DNA of 64,000 bases from Ancylobacter aquaticus (GTDB lineage: Bacteria; Pseudomonadota; Alphaproteobacteria; Rhizobiales; Xanthobacteraceae), in NCBI RefSeq assembly GCF_004339465.1, contig NZ_SMFY01000001.1:62001-126000 (forward strand). Reading direction: 5' to 3'. The notes beneath the pieces were generated by a model that ran no database searches, was not told where the DNA came from, and worked only from the letters and a program-made list of their open reading frames with translations. Shown here one piece after another: positions 17,092 through 26,725 of the stretch; the stretch's first letter is position 1, and the number at the start of each line of letters is the position of its first letter. Position numbers and translations under genes: made by a program.

Positions 17092-17442
17092 ATGAAACTG
17101 CAGAAATTCGCCCTTGCCGATGTCACGCTGGAGCGCTCGCCCGGGAGCGACGCGGAAATCTACGCCGGCAATCTGGTCGATGAGCGCCATGGCGGACCGG
17201 TCACGATCGGCTATGGCCGCTACGCCCCCGACCAGACACTCACCGAAACCATGGCTGTCGACGACATCATGATCCTTCTGGCCGGGCGGCTTTCGGTGTC
17301 GACCGGGGCCGAGACGGTGGAAGCCGGCCCCGGTGAAATCGTCTACATGCCCAAGGGCGAGGCCGTCACCATCCGCTCTCATGAAGAGGGCGCGGTGACG
17401 GCCTATGTCACCTATCCGCACTGGCGCAGTGCGCGAGGGTAG
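17092..17442 (+). CDS. Cupin-domain protein, EutQ-like
   Basis: A 116-aa single-domain cupin without signal peptide. The beta-barrel is suggested by TIGYGRYAPDQTLTET, ILLAGRLSVSTGAE and the second cupin motif AGPGEIVYMPKGEAVTI. The usual metal-binding His residues of cupin motif 1 are missing, as in EutQ-type proteins, so a binding or non-metal role is possible. Three ATGs lie close together (17080, 17086, 17092); the last has GGAG at the best distance. The neighbours give no functional hint. Confidence 0.7.
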   Translation: MKLQKFALADVTLERSPGSDAEIYAGNLVDERHGGPVTIGYGRYAPDQTLTETMAVDDIMILLAGRLSVSTGAETVEAGPGEIVYMPKGEAVTIRSHEEGAVTAYVTYPHWRSARG

Positions 17443-17463
17443 AGGCGGCGCGCAGAAAGGGGG

Positions 17464-17640
17464 CTAGATGCCGAGCCGCTGGCCGAGATTTTCGAGCCCG
17501 CCCGTGCCAAGCAGGCCCGAAACGCCGATGAAAATCAGATAGATGGCGACGATGTAGGCGAGCAGGCGCGGCATCACGAGGATGAGGATGCCGGCGATCA
17601 GCGCGACGATCGGCTGGATGGCGATGATGTTGATGTCCAT
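17464..17640 (-). CDS. DUF3096 membrane miniprotein
   Basis: A 58-aa protein starting MDINIIAIQPIVALIAGILI, almost entirely hydrophobic, with two predicted membrane helices (about residues 8-23 and 26-46) and a short polar tail GGLENLGQRLGI. The pattern matches the DUF3096 family of small proteobacterial membrane proteins, whose function is unknown. It starts at ATG 17640 and ends at TAG 17464. It is short but has a good hydrophobic profile and clean codon use. Confidence 0.75.
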   Translation of the reverse strand: MDINIIAIQPIVALIAGILILVMPRLLAYIVAIYLIFIGVSGLLGTGGLENLGQRLGI

Positions 17641-17796
17641 GAGACGCTCCGCTGAATGGTAACGACATAAGCCGCCGCGCGCCGGATGGTTCCGCTTGTC
17701 CGCCGGGGCAAGTGGGGGCCATTGGCGGACGGGGGGCGCGATCCCGGATACGGCCTGGCGGCCGTTCCGGGATGACGATGTTCCGGCAGGGCCGCC

Positions 17797-19980
17797 CTAC
17801 CCCTCGATGCGGTCGAAATCGGCGATGGTGCGGGTGGCGGCGCGGATGTCGGCAAGCAGGCGCAGGCGGTTGACCCGCAGCGCCGGGTCGTCCGCGTTCA
17901 CCGTCACCTTCTCGAAGAAGGCGTCGACCGGGGCGCGAAGCCCGGCCAGCAGCGCCATGGCGGCCTCGAAATCCTCACGCGCCAGCGCCTGCTCGATCTG
18001 CGGGCCGAGCGCGGCGATGGATTCCGCCAGCGCGTGCTCCTCCGGCTCGTGCAGCAGCACTACATCGACGCCGCCCTCATAGGCGACGCCGTCCTTCTTC
18101 TCCTCGATGCGCAGGATATTCGCCGCGCGCTTGGTGCCGGCGAGCAGGTTCTTGCCGTCCTCGGTCGAGAGGAATCGCCCCAGCGCCTCGACCCGCTTCA
18201 CCACGAGCAGGAGGTCGTCCTGATCGGGGAGGGCGAAGACGGCATCGACGAGGTCGTGGCGGGCGCCGGCCTCGCGCAGGTGGACCTTCAGGCGGTCGGC
18301 GAAGAAGGAGAGCAGGTCGATAACGTCGACATCCGTTGCCCCCCAACCTTCGACAATTCTAGTAGCTCTTCCGCCGCCGACCGACCCGCCCGATGCTTTG
18401 GCGACCTCAAGAGTGGCTCTCGAAGACTGCTCCACGGCAACCTTCAAGACTGGCGCCAGTTTAAGGGGAAGAGAATTATCCAAACTGATCCGCACCACTC
18501 CGAGCGCCGCACGGCGTAGGGCATACGGATCTTTCGATCCCGTCGGCTTCTCGTCGATGGCCCAAAATCCGGCAAGCGTGTCGAGCTTGTCGGCCAGCGC
18601 CACGGCGACGGACACCGGCGCAGTGGGCACGCGGTCGGTCGGGCCCTGCGGCTTGTAGTGTTCTTCCGCGGCGGCGGCGATTTCCTCGGGCAGGCCCTCC
18701 AGCCGGGCATAGTACCGGCCCATCAGCCCTTGCACCTCGGGGAACTCGCCCACCACTTCGGTGCGCAGGTCGCTCTTGGCGTAGAGCGCGGCCTGCTCGG
18801 CCAGCTCCGGGTCGGCGCCGACGATGGGCGCGAGCGCCTTCGCCAGCGCGGCGATGCGCTTGATGCGCTCCAGCTGCGAGCCGAGCTTTTCGTGGAAGGT
18901 GACGTTGCCGAATTTTTCCAGCCGGTCTTCCAGCGGCACGGTGGCGTTGGTCTTCTGGTCGGTCTCCCAGAAGAATTTGGCGTCCGACAGCCGGGCGCGG
19001 ATGACGCGCTCGTTTCCGGCGATGATCTGCCGGCCGCCATCGCTGGCGGCAAGGTTCGACACCAGCACGAATTTGTTGGCGAGGCGCCCGGTGGCGGGGT
19101 CCCTCAAGACGAAGCATTTCTGGTTGATGCGGATGGTGGCGCGCACCACCTCGTCCGGCACGTCGAGAAAGGCCGGGTCGAACGACCCCATCAGCACCAC
19201 GGGCCATTCCACCAGCCCGGCGATCTCCTCGAGAAGGCCGGCATCCTCCACCAGCTCAAGACCCTGCGCCAAAGCGAGGTCCTTTGCGTCGGCGAGGATG
19301 ATGTCCTTGCGGCGCTCGCGGTCGACCACGACGAAGGCGGCTTCCAACTTGGCCATCCAGTCTTCCAGCCGGCGCACGCGGATCGTGCCCTCCGAAAGGA
19401 AGCGGTGGCCGCGCGTGGTGTCGCCCGAGCGGATGCCGTCGACCTCGAAGGCGACGATCTCCGGCTCCTCGGTCTCCGGGCCGAAGGTGCACAGGATCGA
19501 CTGCAGCGGCCGCACCCAGCGCAGCGTGGTCGGGCTGGTGGAGCCCTTGCCCCAGCGCATCGACTTCGGCCAGGGGAAGGCGCGGATCACGGCGGGCAGG
19601 ATCTCCGCGATCACCTCCGGCGTGGCGCGGCCATGCTTGTGCAGCCGCGCGATATAGAACTCGCCCTTCTTCGGGTCGCTCTCGATGCTGGCCTGCTCGA
19701 TGGAGGTGAGGCCGGCGGCTTTCAGGAAGCCGTCGATTGCGGGCTGCGGCGCGCCGACGCGCGGGCCCTTGCGTTCCTCATGGGTATCCGGCTGCTGGGC
19801 GGGCAGGCCGTGCACGGCCAGCGCCAGCCGGCGCGGGGTGACGAATGCCTTTGCCCCCTCATAGACCAGGCCGCGCTCGACCAGCGCATCGGTGACGAGC
19901 TTGCGCAGACTCTCCGCCGCGCCGGCCTGCATGCGGGCAGGAATTTCTTCGCAGAACAGTTCGAGCAGAAGATCAGGCAT
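17797..19980 (-). CDS. glyS: Glycyl-tRNA synthetase, beta subunit
   Basis: A 727-aa beta chain of the bacterial alpha2-beta2 glycyl-tRNA synthetase. It begins [18 protein letters not shown] and shows the family motifs TPRRLA, FPKSMRWG-like [19 protein letters not shown], and the HD-like and anticodon-binding C-terminal regions ([14 protein letters not shown]). glyQ lies upstream on the same strand across a 172-bp gap. A segment at about 18335-18560 has very different codon use (AGA three times, many codons ending in A or T) and encodes an extra Ser/Gly/Ala-rich loop near [16 protein letters not shown]. The reading frame stays open, so the gene should be functional. Confidence 0.93.
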   Translation of the reverse strand: MPDLLLELFCEEIPARMQAGAAESLRKLVTDALVERGLVYEGAKAFVTPRRLALAVHGLPAQQPDTHEERKGPRVGAPQPAIDGFLKAAGLTSIEQASIESDPKKGEFYIARLHKHGRATPEVIAEILPAVIRAFPWPKSMRWGKGSTSPTTLRWVRPLQSILCTFGPETEEPEIVAFEVDGIRSGDTTRGHRFLSEGTIRVRRLEDWMAKLEAAFVVVDRERRKDIILADAKDLALAQGLELVEDAGLLEEIAGLVEWPVVLMGSFDPAFLDVPDEVVRATIRINQKCFVLRDPATGRLANKFVLVSNLAASDGGRQIIAGNERVIRARLSDAKFFWETDQKTNATVPLEDRLEKFGNVTFHEKLGSQLERIKRIAALAKALAPIVGADPELAEQAALYAKSDLRTEVVGEFPEVQGLMGRYYARLEGLPEEIAAAAEEHYKPQGPTDRVPTAPVSVAVALADKLDTLAGFWAIDEKPTGSKDPYALRRAALGVVRISLDNSLPLKLAPVLKVAVEQSSRATLEVAKASGGSVGGGRATRIVEGWGATDVDVIDLLSFFADRLKVHLREAGARHDLVDAVFALPDQDDLLLVVKRVEALGRFLSTEDGKNLLAGTKRAANILRIEEKKDGVAYEGGVDVVLLHEPEEHALAESIAALGPQIEQALAREDFEAAMALLAGLRAPVDAFFEKVTVNADDPALRVNRLRLLADIRAATRTIADFDRIEG

Positions 19981-20152
19981 GGCGCTGCGTCACGTCGGCT
20001 GGCGGGCGGTGCCTTGCGGCGTGCGCCCTTGCGGGAAGGTCGCTGCAGGCCCTAGCACGTCGGGCCGCAGGAGGGGAGGCGTCCGTTCAGGAAAGCCGCA
20101 CGCGAGACTTCACTGCGTGCGGCCGGAGGCGCTCCCGGCCGGGAAGGCCGGG

Positions 20153-21097
20153 TCAGGGAGCAGGCGTGCCGCCCGCCGCGGTCGCCAGCCAGGCGGCGCC
20201 GCATGCCTTGGCAAGCTCGCGCACCCGCAGAATATAGCTCTGCCGCTCGGTGACAGAGATCACCCCGCGCGCGTCGAGCAGGTTGAAGACGTGGCTGGCC
20301 TTGATGCACTGGTCATAGGCCGGCTGCGCCATCAGATGGCGGGCCTTTGTGCCATCTTCCCAGCCCGCTTCGAGATATTTCGCTGCTGCGCTTTCGGCCA
20401 TCTTGAACTGCTCGAACAGCATTCTGGTGTCGGCATGCTCGAAATTGTGCCGGGAATATTCCTCTTCCGCCTGCAGGAACACGTCGCCATAGGTGACCTT
20501 CTCGTCACCCTCGCGGCCGTTGAAATTGAGGTCGTAGACGTTCTCGACCCCCTGCACATACATGGCAAGGCGTTCCAGCCCATAGGTCAGCTCGCCCGCG
20601 ACGGGCGCGCATTCAAAGCCGGCTACCTGCTGGAAATAGGTGAATTGCGAGACTTCCATCCCGTCGCACCAGCACTCCCAGCCCAGCCCCCAGGCGCCCA
20701 GCGTCGGGCTTTCCCAATCGTCCTCGACAAAGCGCACATCGTGCAGGTTCAGGTCGATGCCGATAGCCGACAGCGAGGCGAGATAGAGGTCCTGCAGATC
20801 GGCCGGGGAAGGCTTCAGGATCACCTGGTACTGGTAATAATGCTGCAGCCGATTGGGGTTCTTTCCGTAGCGCCCATCCTTGGGCCGGCGCGAGGGCTGC
20901 ACATAGGCCGCCTTCCACGGCAACGGACCGAGCGCGCGCAGCGTGGTGGCGGGGTGGAAGGTCCCGGCGCCGACTTCCATGTCATAGGGCTGCAGCACCA
21001 CGCAGCCCTTGTCCGCCCAGAAGGCGTGGAGCGCGAGAATGAGGCCCTGGAAGGAATTGTCCGGGCGCATGTGCGGGGGCAGGGCAGGATCAATCAT
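20153..21097 (-). CDS. glyQ: Glycyl-tRNA synthetase, alpha subunit
   Basis: A 314-aa class II synthetase catalytic chain. Motifs include [71 protein letters not shown] and [19 protein letters not shown]. It activates glycine and works with GlyS. It is transcribed away from xseA, and the divergent promoter region contains a large palindromic repeat. No good Shine-Dalgarno precedes ATG 21097. Confidence 0.96.
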   Translation of the reverse strand: MIDPALPPHMRPDNSFQGLILALHAFWADKGCVVLQPYDMEVGAGTFHPATTLRALGPLPWKAAYVQPSRRPKDGRYGKNPNRLQHYYQYQVILKPSPADLQDLYLASLSAIGIDLNLHDVRFVEDDWESPTLGAWGLGWECWCDGMEVSQFTYFQQVAGFECAPVAGELTYGLERLAMYVQGVENVYDLNFNGREGDEKVTYGDVFLQAEEEYSRHNFEHADTRMLFEQFKMAESAAAKYLEAGWEDGTKARHLMAQPAYDQCIKASHVFNLLDARGVISVTERQSYILRVRELAKACGAAWLATAAGGTPAP

Positions 21098-21195
21098 CGG
21101 GAAAGGCCGGCGGTTGGCTTGAAAAGGCGGCGCAACCTAAGCCGGGCAAGGGCGGGGATCAAGGTGGGGCGCACTTCCCGCGCCGCCAGGGAACA

Positions 21196-21300
21196 CCGTC
21201 ATCCTGAGGTGTCCGGCCAATGGCCGGGCCCCGAAGGATGTCATGGGGGCGCCGAACGACCATCCTTCGAGGCTCGCTCGCTCGCACCTCAGGATGACGG
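21196..21300. repeat. Large dispersed-type palindromic element
   Basis: The ends CCGTCATCCTGAGGTG (21196-21211) and CACCTCAGGATGACGG (21285-21300) are perfect 16-bp inverted repeats. Inside are a second pair, CGAAGGATG (21232-21240) and CATCCTTCG (21261-21269), and a short GGCCAATGGCC. The CACCTCAGGATGACGG sequence is, from memory, a repeat scattered through many Hyphomicrobiales genomes. It sits between the divergent glyQ and xseA starts, 65 bp before xseA. Confidence 0.8.
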
Positions 21301-21364
21301 CGCTCGCAGGGGTGACCGGCCCGCCCCCGTTCCCGCCCGTCCCGAATCCGACTATCACTCGGGC

Positions 21365-23002
21365 ATGCCCGACGCACCGCCCGAATCGCCCGTCTCCAAC
21401 GCCGCCGACTGGACCGTCTCGGAACTCTCCGGCGCGCTCAAGCGCACGGTGGAAGATTCCTTCGGCCACGTCCGGGTGCGCGGCGAGATCTCCGGCTATC
21501 GCGGGCCGCACTCGTCGGGCCACGCCTATTTCAGCCTGAAGGACCAGAACGCCCGGCTCGACGCCGTGGTGTGGAAGGGCGTGTTCGGCCGGCTGAAGCT
21601 GCGGCCGGAAGAGGGGCTGGAAGTGGTCGCCATCGGCCGCATCACCACCTTTCCCGGCAAATCCTCCTATCAGATCGTCATCGAGCAGCTGGAATTCGCC
21701 GGCGCCGGCGCCATCATGGCGATGCTGGAGGAGCGCAAGAACCGCCTCGCCGCCGAGGGGCTGTTCGCGGCCGAGCGCAAGCGCCGCCCCCCCTTCCTGC
21801 CGGCCGTCATCGGCGTCGTCACCTCGCCCACCGGGGCGGTGATCCGCGACATTCTCCACCGGCTGGCCGACCGTTTCCCGCGTCCCGTGCTGGTGTGGCC
21901 GGTGCGGGTGCAGGGCGACACGGCGGGGGCTGAGGTGAGCGCGGCCATTCGCGGCTTCAATTCCATCCCTGCTGGGGGCCTGACCCTTGCCACCGGCGGG
22001 TCGATCCCCCGCCCGGACGTGCTCATCGTCGCGCGCGGCGGCGGTTCCCTGGAAGACCTACTCGGCTTTTCCGAGGAGAGCGTAGTGCGCGCGGCGGCGG
22101 AAAGCGCCATCCCGCTGATCTCCGCCGTCGGCCATGAGACCGACGTGACGCTGATCGACTTCGCCGCCGATCTGCGCGCGCCCACCCCGACGGCGGCGGC
22201 CGAAATGGCGGTGCCGGTGCGCGCCGACCTCGTTGCGGAGGTGGCGCAACTGCACGCGCGGCTGCGCGCCTCGTTCGCGCGCGAACTGGACCGGAGGCGC
22301 AGCGATTTGCGCGGCCTAGCCCGCCTGCTGCCAAGTGCCGATGCCGTGCTCGCTTTACCGCGCCAGCGCCTCGATATCGCTGGCCAGCGCCTGCCGCGCG
22401 CGCTGAAGGCCAATGCGAGCGCGCACCGGCTCGCTCTCACGGGCGTGCGCAGCCGCCTGTCACCGCAGGTTTTGGTCGCCGCTCTCACCCGCCGGCGCGA
22501 GCGGGTCGGCGTCGTGGCCGCACGGCTGCCGCGCGAACTGACGGCCAATACCGCCCGCCACCGGCTGCTTCTCACGCGCGCCGAGTCGCGCCTTCGCCTC
22601 ATCGCCCAGTCGCTGCGGGACCGGCGGGAGCGCGGCCGCGACCGGCTGGAGAACGCGCGGGAACGGCTGCGCCGCTGCCAGCGCCAGCAGGCGATCGAGC
22701 GGGCCGGGCGGCTCGACGGCGCCGCCAAGCTGCTCACCGCGCTGTCCTACAAGGGGGTGCTCGCGCGCGGCTACGCTCTTGTCCGCGACAGCGCCGGCGC
22801 GCCCGTGCATGCGGCGGCCGGCATCACGGCGGGCGACGCGCTGGAGATCGAATTCCGCGACGGCCGTGTGGCGGTGCAGGCGATGGCCAGCGGTCCGGAC
22901 GTGCCCCCTTCCCCGTCGCGGCCAACGAAGGCACGTGCAGCCAAGGCACGTGCGGCACCCTTGCCGGACGAGCCTCGCCAACCCACCTTGTTCGACACAT
23001 GA
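21365..23002 (+). CDS. xseA: Exodeoxyribonuclease VII large subunit
   Basis: A 545-aa nuclease subunit that degrades single-stranded DNA with XseB. An N-terminal OB fold contains VSELSGALKRTVEDSFGHVRVRGEIS; the catalytic region contains GVVTSPTGAVIRDI, VLIVARGGGSLEDLLGFSEE and SAVGHETDVTLIDFAADLRAPTP; a long Arg-rich coiled coil follows (about residues 285-450) and the C-terminus has LSYKGVLARGYALV. A 37-residue Pro/Lys-rich tail is added. The ATG at 21365 fits the family; the frame is open far upstream but that stretch crosses the repeat and antisense glyQ. xseB is not in the window. Confidence 0.93.
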   Translation: MPDAPPESPVSNAADWTVSELSGALKRTVEDSFGHVRVRGEISGYRGPHSSGHAYFSLKDQNARLDAVVWKGVFGRLKLRPEEGLEVVAIGRITTFPGKSSYQIVIEQLEFAGAGAIMAMLEERKNRLAAEGLFAAERKRRPPFLPAVIGVVTSPTGAVIRDILHRLADRFPRPVLVWPVRVQGDTAGAEVSAAIRGFNSIPAGGLTLATGGSIPRPDVLIVARGGGSLEDLLGFSEESVVRAAAESAIPLISAVGHETDVTLIDFAADLRAPTPTAAAEMAVPVRADLVAEVAQLHARLRASFARELDRRRSDLRGLARLLPSADAVLALPRQRLDIAGQRLPRALKANASAHRLALTGVRSRLSPQVLVAALTRRRERVGVVAARLPRELTANTARHRLLLTRAESRLRLIAQSLRDRRERGRDRLENARERLRRCQRQQAIERAGRLDGAAKLLTALSYKGVLARGYALVRDSAGAPVHAAAGITAGDALEIEFRDGRVAVQAMASGPDVPPSPSRPTKARAAKARAAPLPDEPRQPTLFDT

Positions 23003-23042
23003 CGGCAGCGTCGCGCGCCATGTCGTGGCAACAGGCTTGCCG

Positions 23043-23062
23043 GACCCCCTGCCGGGTCTTTA
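23043..23062 (+). terminator. Weak terminator between xseA and DUF2093
   Basis: GACCC (23043-23047) and GGGTC (23054-23058) form a short stem with a 6-nt loop, followed by TTTATT. It may reduce read-through from xseA. Confidence 0.45.
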
Positions 23063-23098
23063 TTGTTGCGCCAACCGAACCGACAGGAGGAGCGGGCC

Positions 23099-23323
23099 AT
23101 GAACCGCTTCGAACGATTTTCCGCCTCGGGTGAAGCCGAAGTGCGCTACCTCGACGGCGACTTCCGCGTCGTGCGTCCCGGCACGTTCGTGCGCTGTGCC
23201 GTCACCGGCGAGGCGATCCCGCTCGACGAACTGCGTTATTGGAGCGTGGACCTGCAGGAAGCCTATGCCACCCCGCAGGCGGTGCTGGCGCGGCTCTATC
23301 CCGACAGGCTCAAGCCCGGCTGA
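23099..23323 (+). CDS. DUF2093 family protein
   Basis: A 74-aa protein with the DUF2093 pattern: EAEVRYLDGDFRVVRPGTFVRCAVTG, then IPLDELRYWSVDLQEAYATP. This alphaproteobacterial family often follows xseA, as here. It has one Cys and no signal peptide. A perfect AGGAGG Shine-Dalgarno precedes ATG 23099, suggesting strong translation. The stop lies three bases from the convergent lpxK stop. The function is unknown. Confidence 0.85.
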   Translation: MNRFERFSASGEAEVRYLDGDFRVVRPGTFVRCAVTGEAIPLDELRYWSVDLQEAYATPQAVLARLYPDRLKPG

Positions 23324-23326
23324 GTT

Positions 23327-24346
23327 TCAATGGTCGCGTGGGCCGGCCTCCAGCCCGCCCAGCATGCGCTCCAGCGCCTTGGCGCTCTGCGGCTCCAGCG
23401 CCATTCGCACCGGCAGCACGTCCGACACCTCGATCAGCGGCTGGCCTGTTTCGCTGCCGGCAAGGCGCATGGCGTCCTTCTCGGTGGTGACGAGCAGCAG
23501 GTCCATCGCTTGCGCCTGCGCGCGCAGTTCCTCGACCTCGGCGGCGGTATAGACATGGTGGTCGGGAAAGGCCCGCGTCGCCACTGTCAGCACGCCGAGC
23601 GTGCGCAGTGTCTCGAAGAACTTGGCGGGCCGGCCGATGCCGGCATAGGCGAGAACGCGCTTGCCGAACAGCCGCGCCACCGCCTGCGCTTCCGGCGCCA
23701 GCCTTCCGCGCAGCACCACGATGCCGGCCGCATAGCCTTCGCGCGCGGCACGCTCGCCCGGCGCGCCCTCGCCGATGACGAGCAGTGCCTGCGCCCGTTC
23801 CAGCTGGGGGGCGAGCGGCGCGCGCAAGGGCCCCGCCGGCAGGCACAGCCCGTTGCCGATGCCGACCCCCGCATCGATGACGAGGATCGACAGCGACTTG
23901 GCCAGCGCCGGGTTCTGGAAGCCGTCATCCATGATGAGCACGTCGGCGCCCGCCTGTGCCGCCGCCTGGGCGCCGGCCAGCCGGTCGCGGGCGATGAAGG
24001 TCGGTGTGCTGCGGGCCAGTAGCAAGGGCTCGTCGCCCACCTCGTCGGCGCCGTGCAGCAGCGGGTCGACGCGCTGGGGGCCCTTCAGCCGGCCGCCATA
24101 GCCGCGTGTGAGAACCGCCGGCTTATGGCCGCGCAGGGTGAGACGGCGGGCGATTTCGATCACGGTCGGCGTCTTTCCGGCCCCGCCCACCGTGGGATTG
24201 CCGACGCAGATGACGGGCACGCCGACGCTCATGCCGGGCCGGCGCATGCGGGCGAGCGTCGCCCCGCCCACCAGCGCGCCGAGCGGTGCCAACAGCTGCG
24301 CCAGCCGCCCGCGTTCCCGACGCCACCAGAACTGCGGTGCCTGCAT
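23327..24346 (-). CDS. lpxK: Tetraacyldisaccharide 4'-kinase
   Basis: A 339-aa inner-membrane-associated kinase that phosphorylates the 4' position of the lipid A disaccharide. The P-loop is GNPTVGGAGKTP; other family motifs are LTRGYGGRLKGP, DVLIMDDGFQNPALAK and a C-terminal FPDHHVY. It is the last gene of a minus-strand operon and starts five bases after the waaA stop. The ATG at 24346 (MQAPQFWWR) has GAGCGGA close upstream. Confidence 0.95.
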   Translation of the reverse strand: MQAPQFWWRRERGRLAQLLAPLGALVGGATLARMRRPGMSVGVPVICVGNPTVGGAGKTPTVIEIARRLTLRGHKPAVLTRGYGGRLKGPQRVDPLLHGADEVGDEPLLLARSTPTFIARDRLAGAQAAAQAGADVLIMDDGFQNPALAKSLSILVIDAGVGIGNGLCLPAGPLRAPLAPQLERAQALLVIGEGAPGERAAREGYAAGIVVLRGRLAPEAQAVARLFGKRVLAYAGIGRPAKFFETLRTLGVLTVATRAFPDHHVYTAAEVEELRAQAQAMDLLLVTTEKDAMRLAGSETGQPLIEVSDVLPVRMALEPQSAKALERMLGGLEAGPRDH

Positions 24347-24351
24347 TCCGC

Positions 24352-25647
24352 TCAGTGCCTCTCCAGCCTGATCTGTACCAGATAGGGATCGATGGCGCCC
24401 AGCGTGCGCTCCAGCGCGCCGCCGAAGCTCTCCACCGTGACCTGCGCCGCTGCGATCATTGTCTGCCGCGAGGCCCCGTCCGCCAGCAGCATGTAGACGG
24501 CGGCCGCCAGCGAGCGCCCGTCGCTTGCCTGCCCGGCGCCACCGGCCTCGTCGAGCCGGGCATAGAGCGCGCTGAAATTGGTCACGTGCGGCCCGTGCAG
24601 GATCGCCGTGTCGAGCTTGATCGGCTCGATGGGGTTCTGCCCGCCCTTGCGCACCAGCGAGCCCCCGAGCAGCGCCACCGGGCCGAGGCGGTAGAACAGG
24701 CCGAGCTCGCCGATCGTGTCGGCGACGTAGATGGCGGTGCCCTTGTCGGGCTGGTAGCCGTCGCTGCGCAGCACCGCCGGGCAGCCCGCCGCCGTCGCCA
24801 GCTGCACCACCGCCGTGCCGCGCTCGGGATGGCGCGGGGCGATGACGGTGAGCAGGTTCGGCAGTTCCTTGGAGAGGCGCTGATGCGCCTCGATGACGAT
24901 TTCCTCCTCGCCCGGATGGGTGGAGGCGGCGACGAACACCACGCGCCCGGCCGTCGCCAGCCGCAGCGCGTCGAAGGCGGCGATGTCGACCGGGGGCGGG
25001 GGGGCGTCGAATTTGAGGTTGCCGGTCACGGTGACACGCGGCGCGCCGAGCTGGCGCAGGCGCTCGCCATCTTCCGGCCCCTGCGCCAGGCACAGATCGA
25101 CCCGCGCCAGCAGTGCCGACACGCTGCCGTGGACGCGCCGCCAGCTGGCGAAGGAGGATGGCGACATCCGCGCATTGACCAGAACCAGCGGCGTCGAACG
25201 GGCGTTCACCTCCATAATGAGGTTCGGCCACAATTCGGATTCCACCAGGAGCACGAGGTCCGGCCGCCAGTGCTTGAGAAAGCGGCGCAGGAACAGCGGC
25301 GAATCCAGCGGCACGAACTGGTGCGGCACATCGGGCGGCAGCCGCGCCTGGGCGAGCCGCGCCGAGGTCAGCGTGCCTGACGTGAACAGCACGCGAAAGC
25401 CCCGCCCGCGCAACCGCTCGATCAGCGGCAGCACGGCGATCATCTCGCCGACGCTGGCACCGTGCACCCACACCAGCGGCCCGCGCGGGCGCGGCGCGCT
25501 GGGCCGGCCATAGCGTTCCGTCAGCCGCGCGCCGTCTTCCTTGCCGCGCTTCAGCCGGCGCGCAAGCAGAAGGCCGATAAAGGGCGTCGCCAGCCAGGTC
25601 GCCGCCCGGTAGAGGCGCACGAGAAAGGGGGAGCGGGCGCGGGCCAT
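24352..25647 (-). CDS. waaA: 3-deoxy-D-manno-octulosonic acid (Kdo) transferase
   Basis: A 431-aa GT-B glycosyltransferase that adds Kdo to lipid IVA at the inner membrane. An N-terminal hydrophobic segment near residues 8-28 anchors it. Motifs are VWVHGASVGE, VLFTSGTLTSARLA, PRHPERG and the C-terminal GGSLVRKGGQNPIEP. The gene starts six bases after the DUF374 acyltransferase stop and is followed by lpxK; this is the standard Hyphomicrobiales order. Confidence 0.95.
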   Translation of the reverse strand: MARARSPFLVRLYRAATWLATPFIGLLLARRLKRGKEDGARLTERYGRPSAPRPRGPLVWVHGASVGEMIAVLPLIERLRGRGFRVLFTSGTLTSARLAQARLPPDVPHQFVPLDSPLFLRRFLKHWRPDLVLLVESELWPNLIMEVNARSTPLVLVNARMSPSSFASWRRVHGSVSALLARVDLCLAQGPEDGERLRQLGAPRVTVTGNLKFDAPPPPVDIAAFDALRLATAGRVVFVAASTHPGEEEIVIEAHQRLSKELPNLLTVIAPRHPERGTAVVQLATAAGCPAVLRSDGYQPDKGTAIYVADTIGELGLFYRLGPVALLGGSLVRKGGQNPIEPIKLDTAILHGPHVTNFSALYARLDEAGGAGQASDGRSLAAAVYMLLADGASRQTMIAAAQVTVESFGGALERTLGAIDPYLVQIRLERH

Positions 25648-25653
25648 GGCGCG

Positions 25654-26436
25654 TCAGCCGTTGCGGGAAGGAGCGGGCGCGGTATCTCCGGTCCGCGCGG
25701 CAGTGGCCGGGGCCTCGACGGCGCCCTTGCGGGCGAGCGCCCTCGCCTCCTCGGGACGGCCGACCAGTTCCTCGGCGCGGGCGGTGGCGACCTCCAGCTG
25801 GCGCTGCACTTCGCGCCGCGCGGCCTCAAGTTCTTCCGGGCCGGCATCGGCGGCGACCCGCACGCCATCGCCGGCGACGACCGCCGCACGGCCAAACGGC
25901 AGGTGGATGGCCGATTTGTCCCAGCTGCGGGCGATGATGCGCCGCGAGGTGGCGATGGCGACCGGGTAGATCGGCCGGCCCGAATGCTTGGCAATGGTGA
26001 CGACGCCGAGGCCGGCGATGCGCGAGATCTTCGGCACGTCGGCGGTCATCGCCACATTGGTGCCCTCGCCCAAATGGCGGATCATCTCCAGCGTAGCGTT
26101 AAACCCGCCCTTGGTGCGGAAATCGCGCCCCTGCGCGCCCGAGCCGCGCACCGCCCCGATGCCGAGCGCCTCGGCGGCGATGGCGTTCACATCGGCATCC
26201 GCGCTGCGCGAGATCATCACCTTGGCGCGGTGGTAGGGGCGCACCAGGAAAGGGGTGAGGAAATGCTGGCCGTGCCAGAAGGTGAGGATCATCGGCAGCT
26301 GGGCGTCGGCCAGCTCATACAGATTGGCCGGCTCCATCACCACGCGCTGGGTGCGCCACACAAGGCGAAGATAGGACGCCATACCGCGCCCGAGAACGGT
26401 GCGGACCGTCGGTGAGGTGCGCAGTCGACGCCACAT
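25654..26436 (-). CDS. DUF374 lysophospholipid acyltransferase-like protein
   Basis: A 260-aa protein with an N-terminal hydrophobic stretch and the DUF374 domain. The catalytic-type motif appears as ILTFWHGQHFLTPF in place of the usual HxxxxD, and DVPKISRIAGLGVVTIAKHSGRPIYPVAIAT is conserved in the family. It lies in the lipid A operon next to waaA, so a role in acylating lipid A or a precursor is plausible but unproven. The last 55 residues form an Ala/Glu/Arg-rich helix followed by a low-complexity tail. Confidence 0.8.
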   Translation of the reverse strand: MWRRLRTSPTVRTVLGRGMASYLRLVWRTQRVVMEPANLYELADAQLPMILTFWHGQHFLTPFLVRPYHRAKVMISRSADADVNAIAAEALGIGAVRGSGAQGRDFRTKGGFNATLEMIRHLGEGTNVAMTADVPKISRIAGLGVVTIAKHSGRPIYPVAIATSRRIIARSWDKSAIHLPFGRAAVVAGDGVRVAADAGPEELEAARREVQRQLEVATARAEELVGRPEEARALARKGAVEAPATAARTGDTAPAPSRNG

Positions 26437-26451
26437 GCGAAATGCCGGCGG

Positions 26452-26697
26452 TCAGCTGGTCTTCGCGCTGGCTTCCGGGTCCAGCAGGCGATGGAGGTGC
26501 ACGATGAAATAGCGCGTCTGCGCCTGGTCGACCGTCTGCTGCGCCTTCGCCTTCCACGCCACATGCGCGGTGGCGTAGTTCGGGTAGACGCCGACGATGT
26601 CGAGCGCGTCGAGATCCTTGAAGGTGAGGCCGTCGATCTTCTCCAGCTCGCCGCCGAAGACGAGGTGCAGAAGCTGGGGACTGGTGGTCTCGGGCAT
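26452..26697 (-). CDS. DUF4170 family protein
   Basis: An 81-aa protein with the pattern LLHLVFGGELEKIDGLTF, then DALDIVGVYPNYATAHVAWKAKAQ and a short basic helix ending YFIVHLHRLLDP. This DUF4170 family is found in alphaproteobacterial waaA/lpxK clusters, as here. It is soluble and has no known function. The ATG at 26697 (MPETTSP) fits the family; the open frame to 26787 overlaps cysQ and is not used. Confidence 0.85.
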   Translation of the reverse strand: MPETTSPQLLHLVFGGELEKIDGLTFKDLDALDIVGVYPNYATAHVAWKAKAQQTVDQAQTRYFIVHLHRLLDPEASAKTS

Positions 26698-26725
26698 TCC
26701 GGTCGCGTCCTGTGCTCGTGGGTCG

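Noticed and set aside
19892-21364. Long N-terminal extension in frame with xseA
   Set aside because: It is antisense to glyQ and crosses the palindromic repeat; the family start is at 21365.
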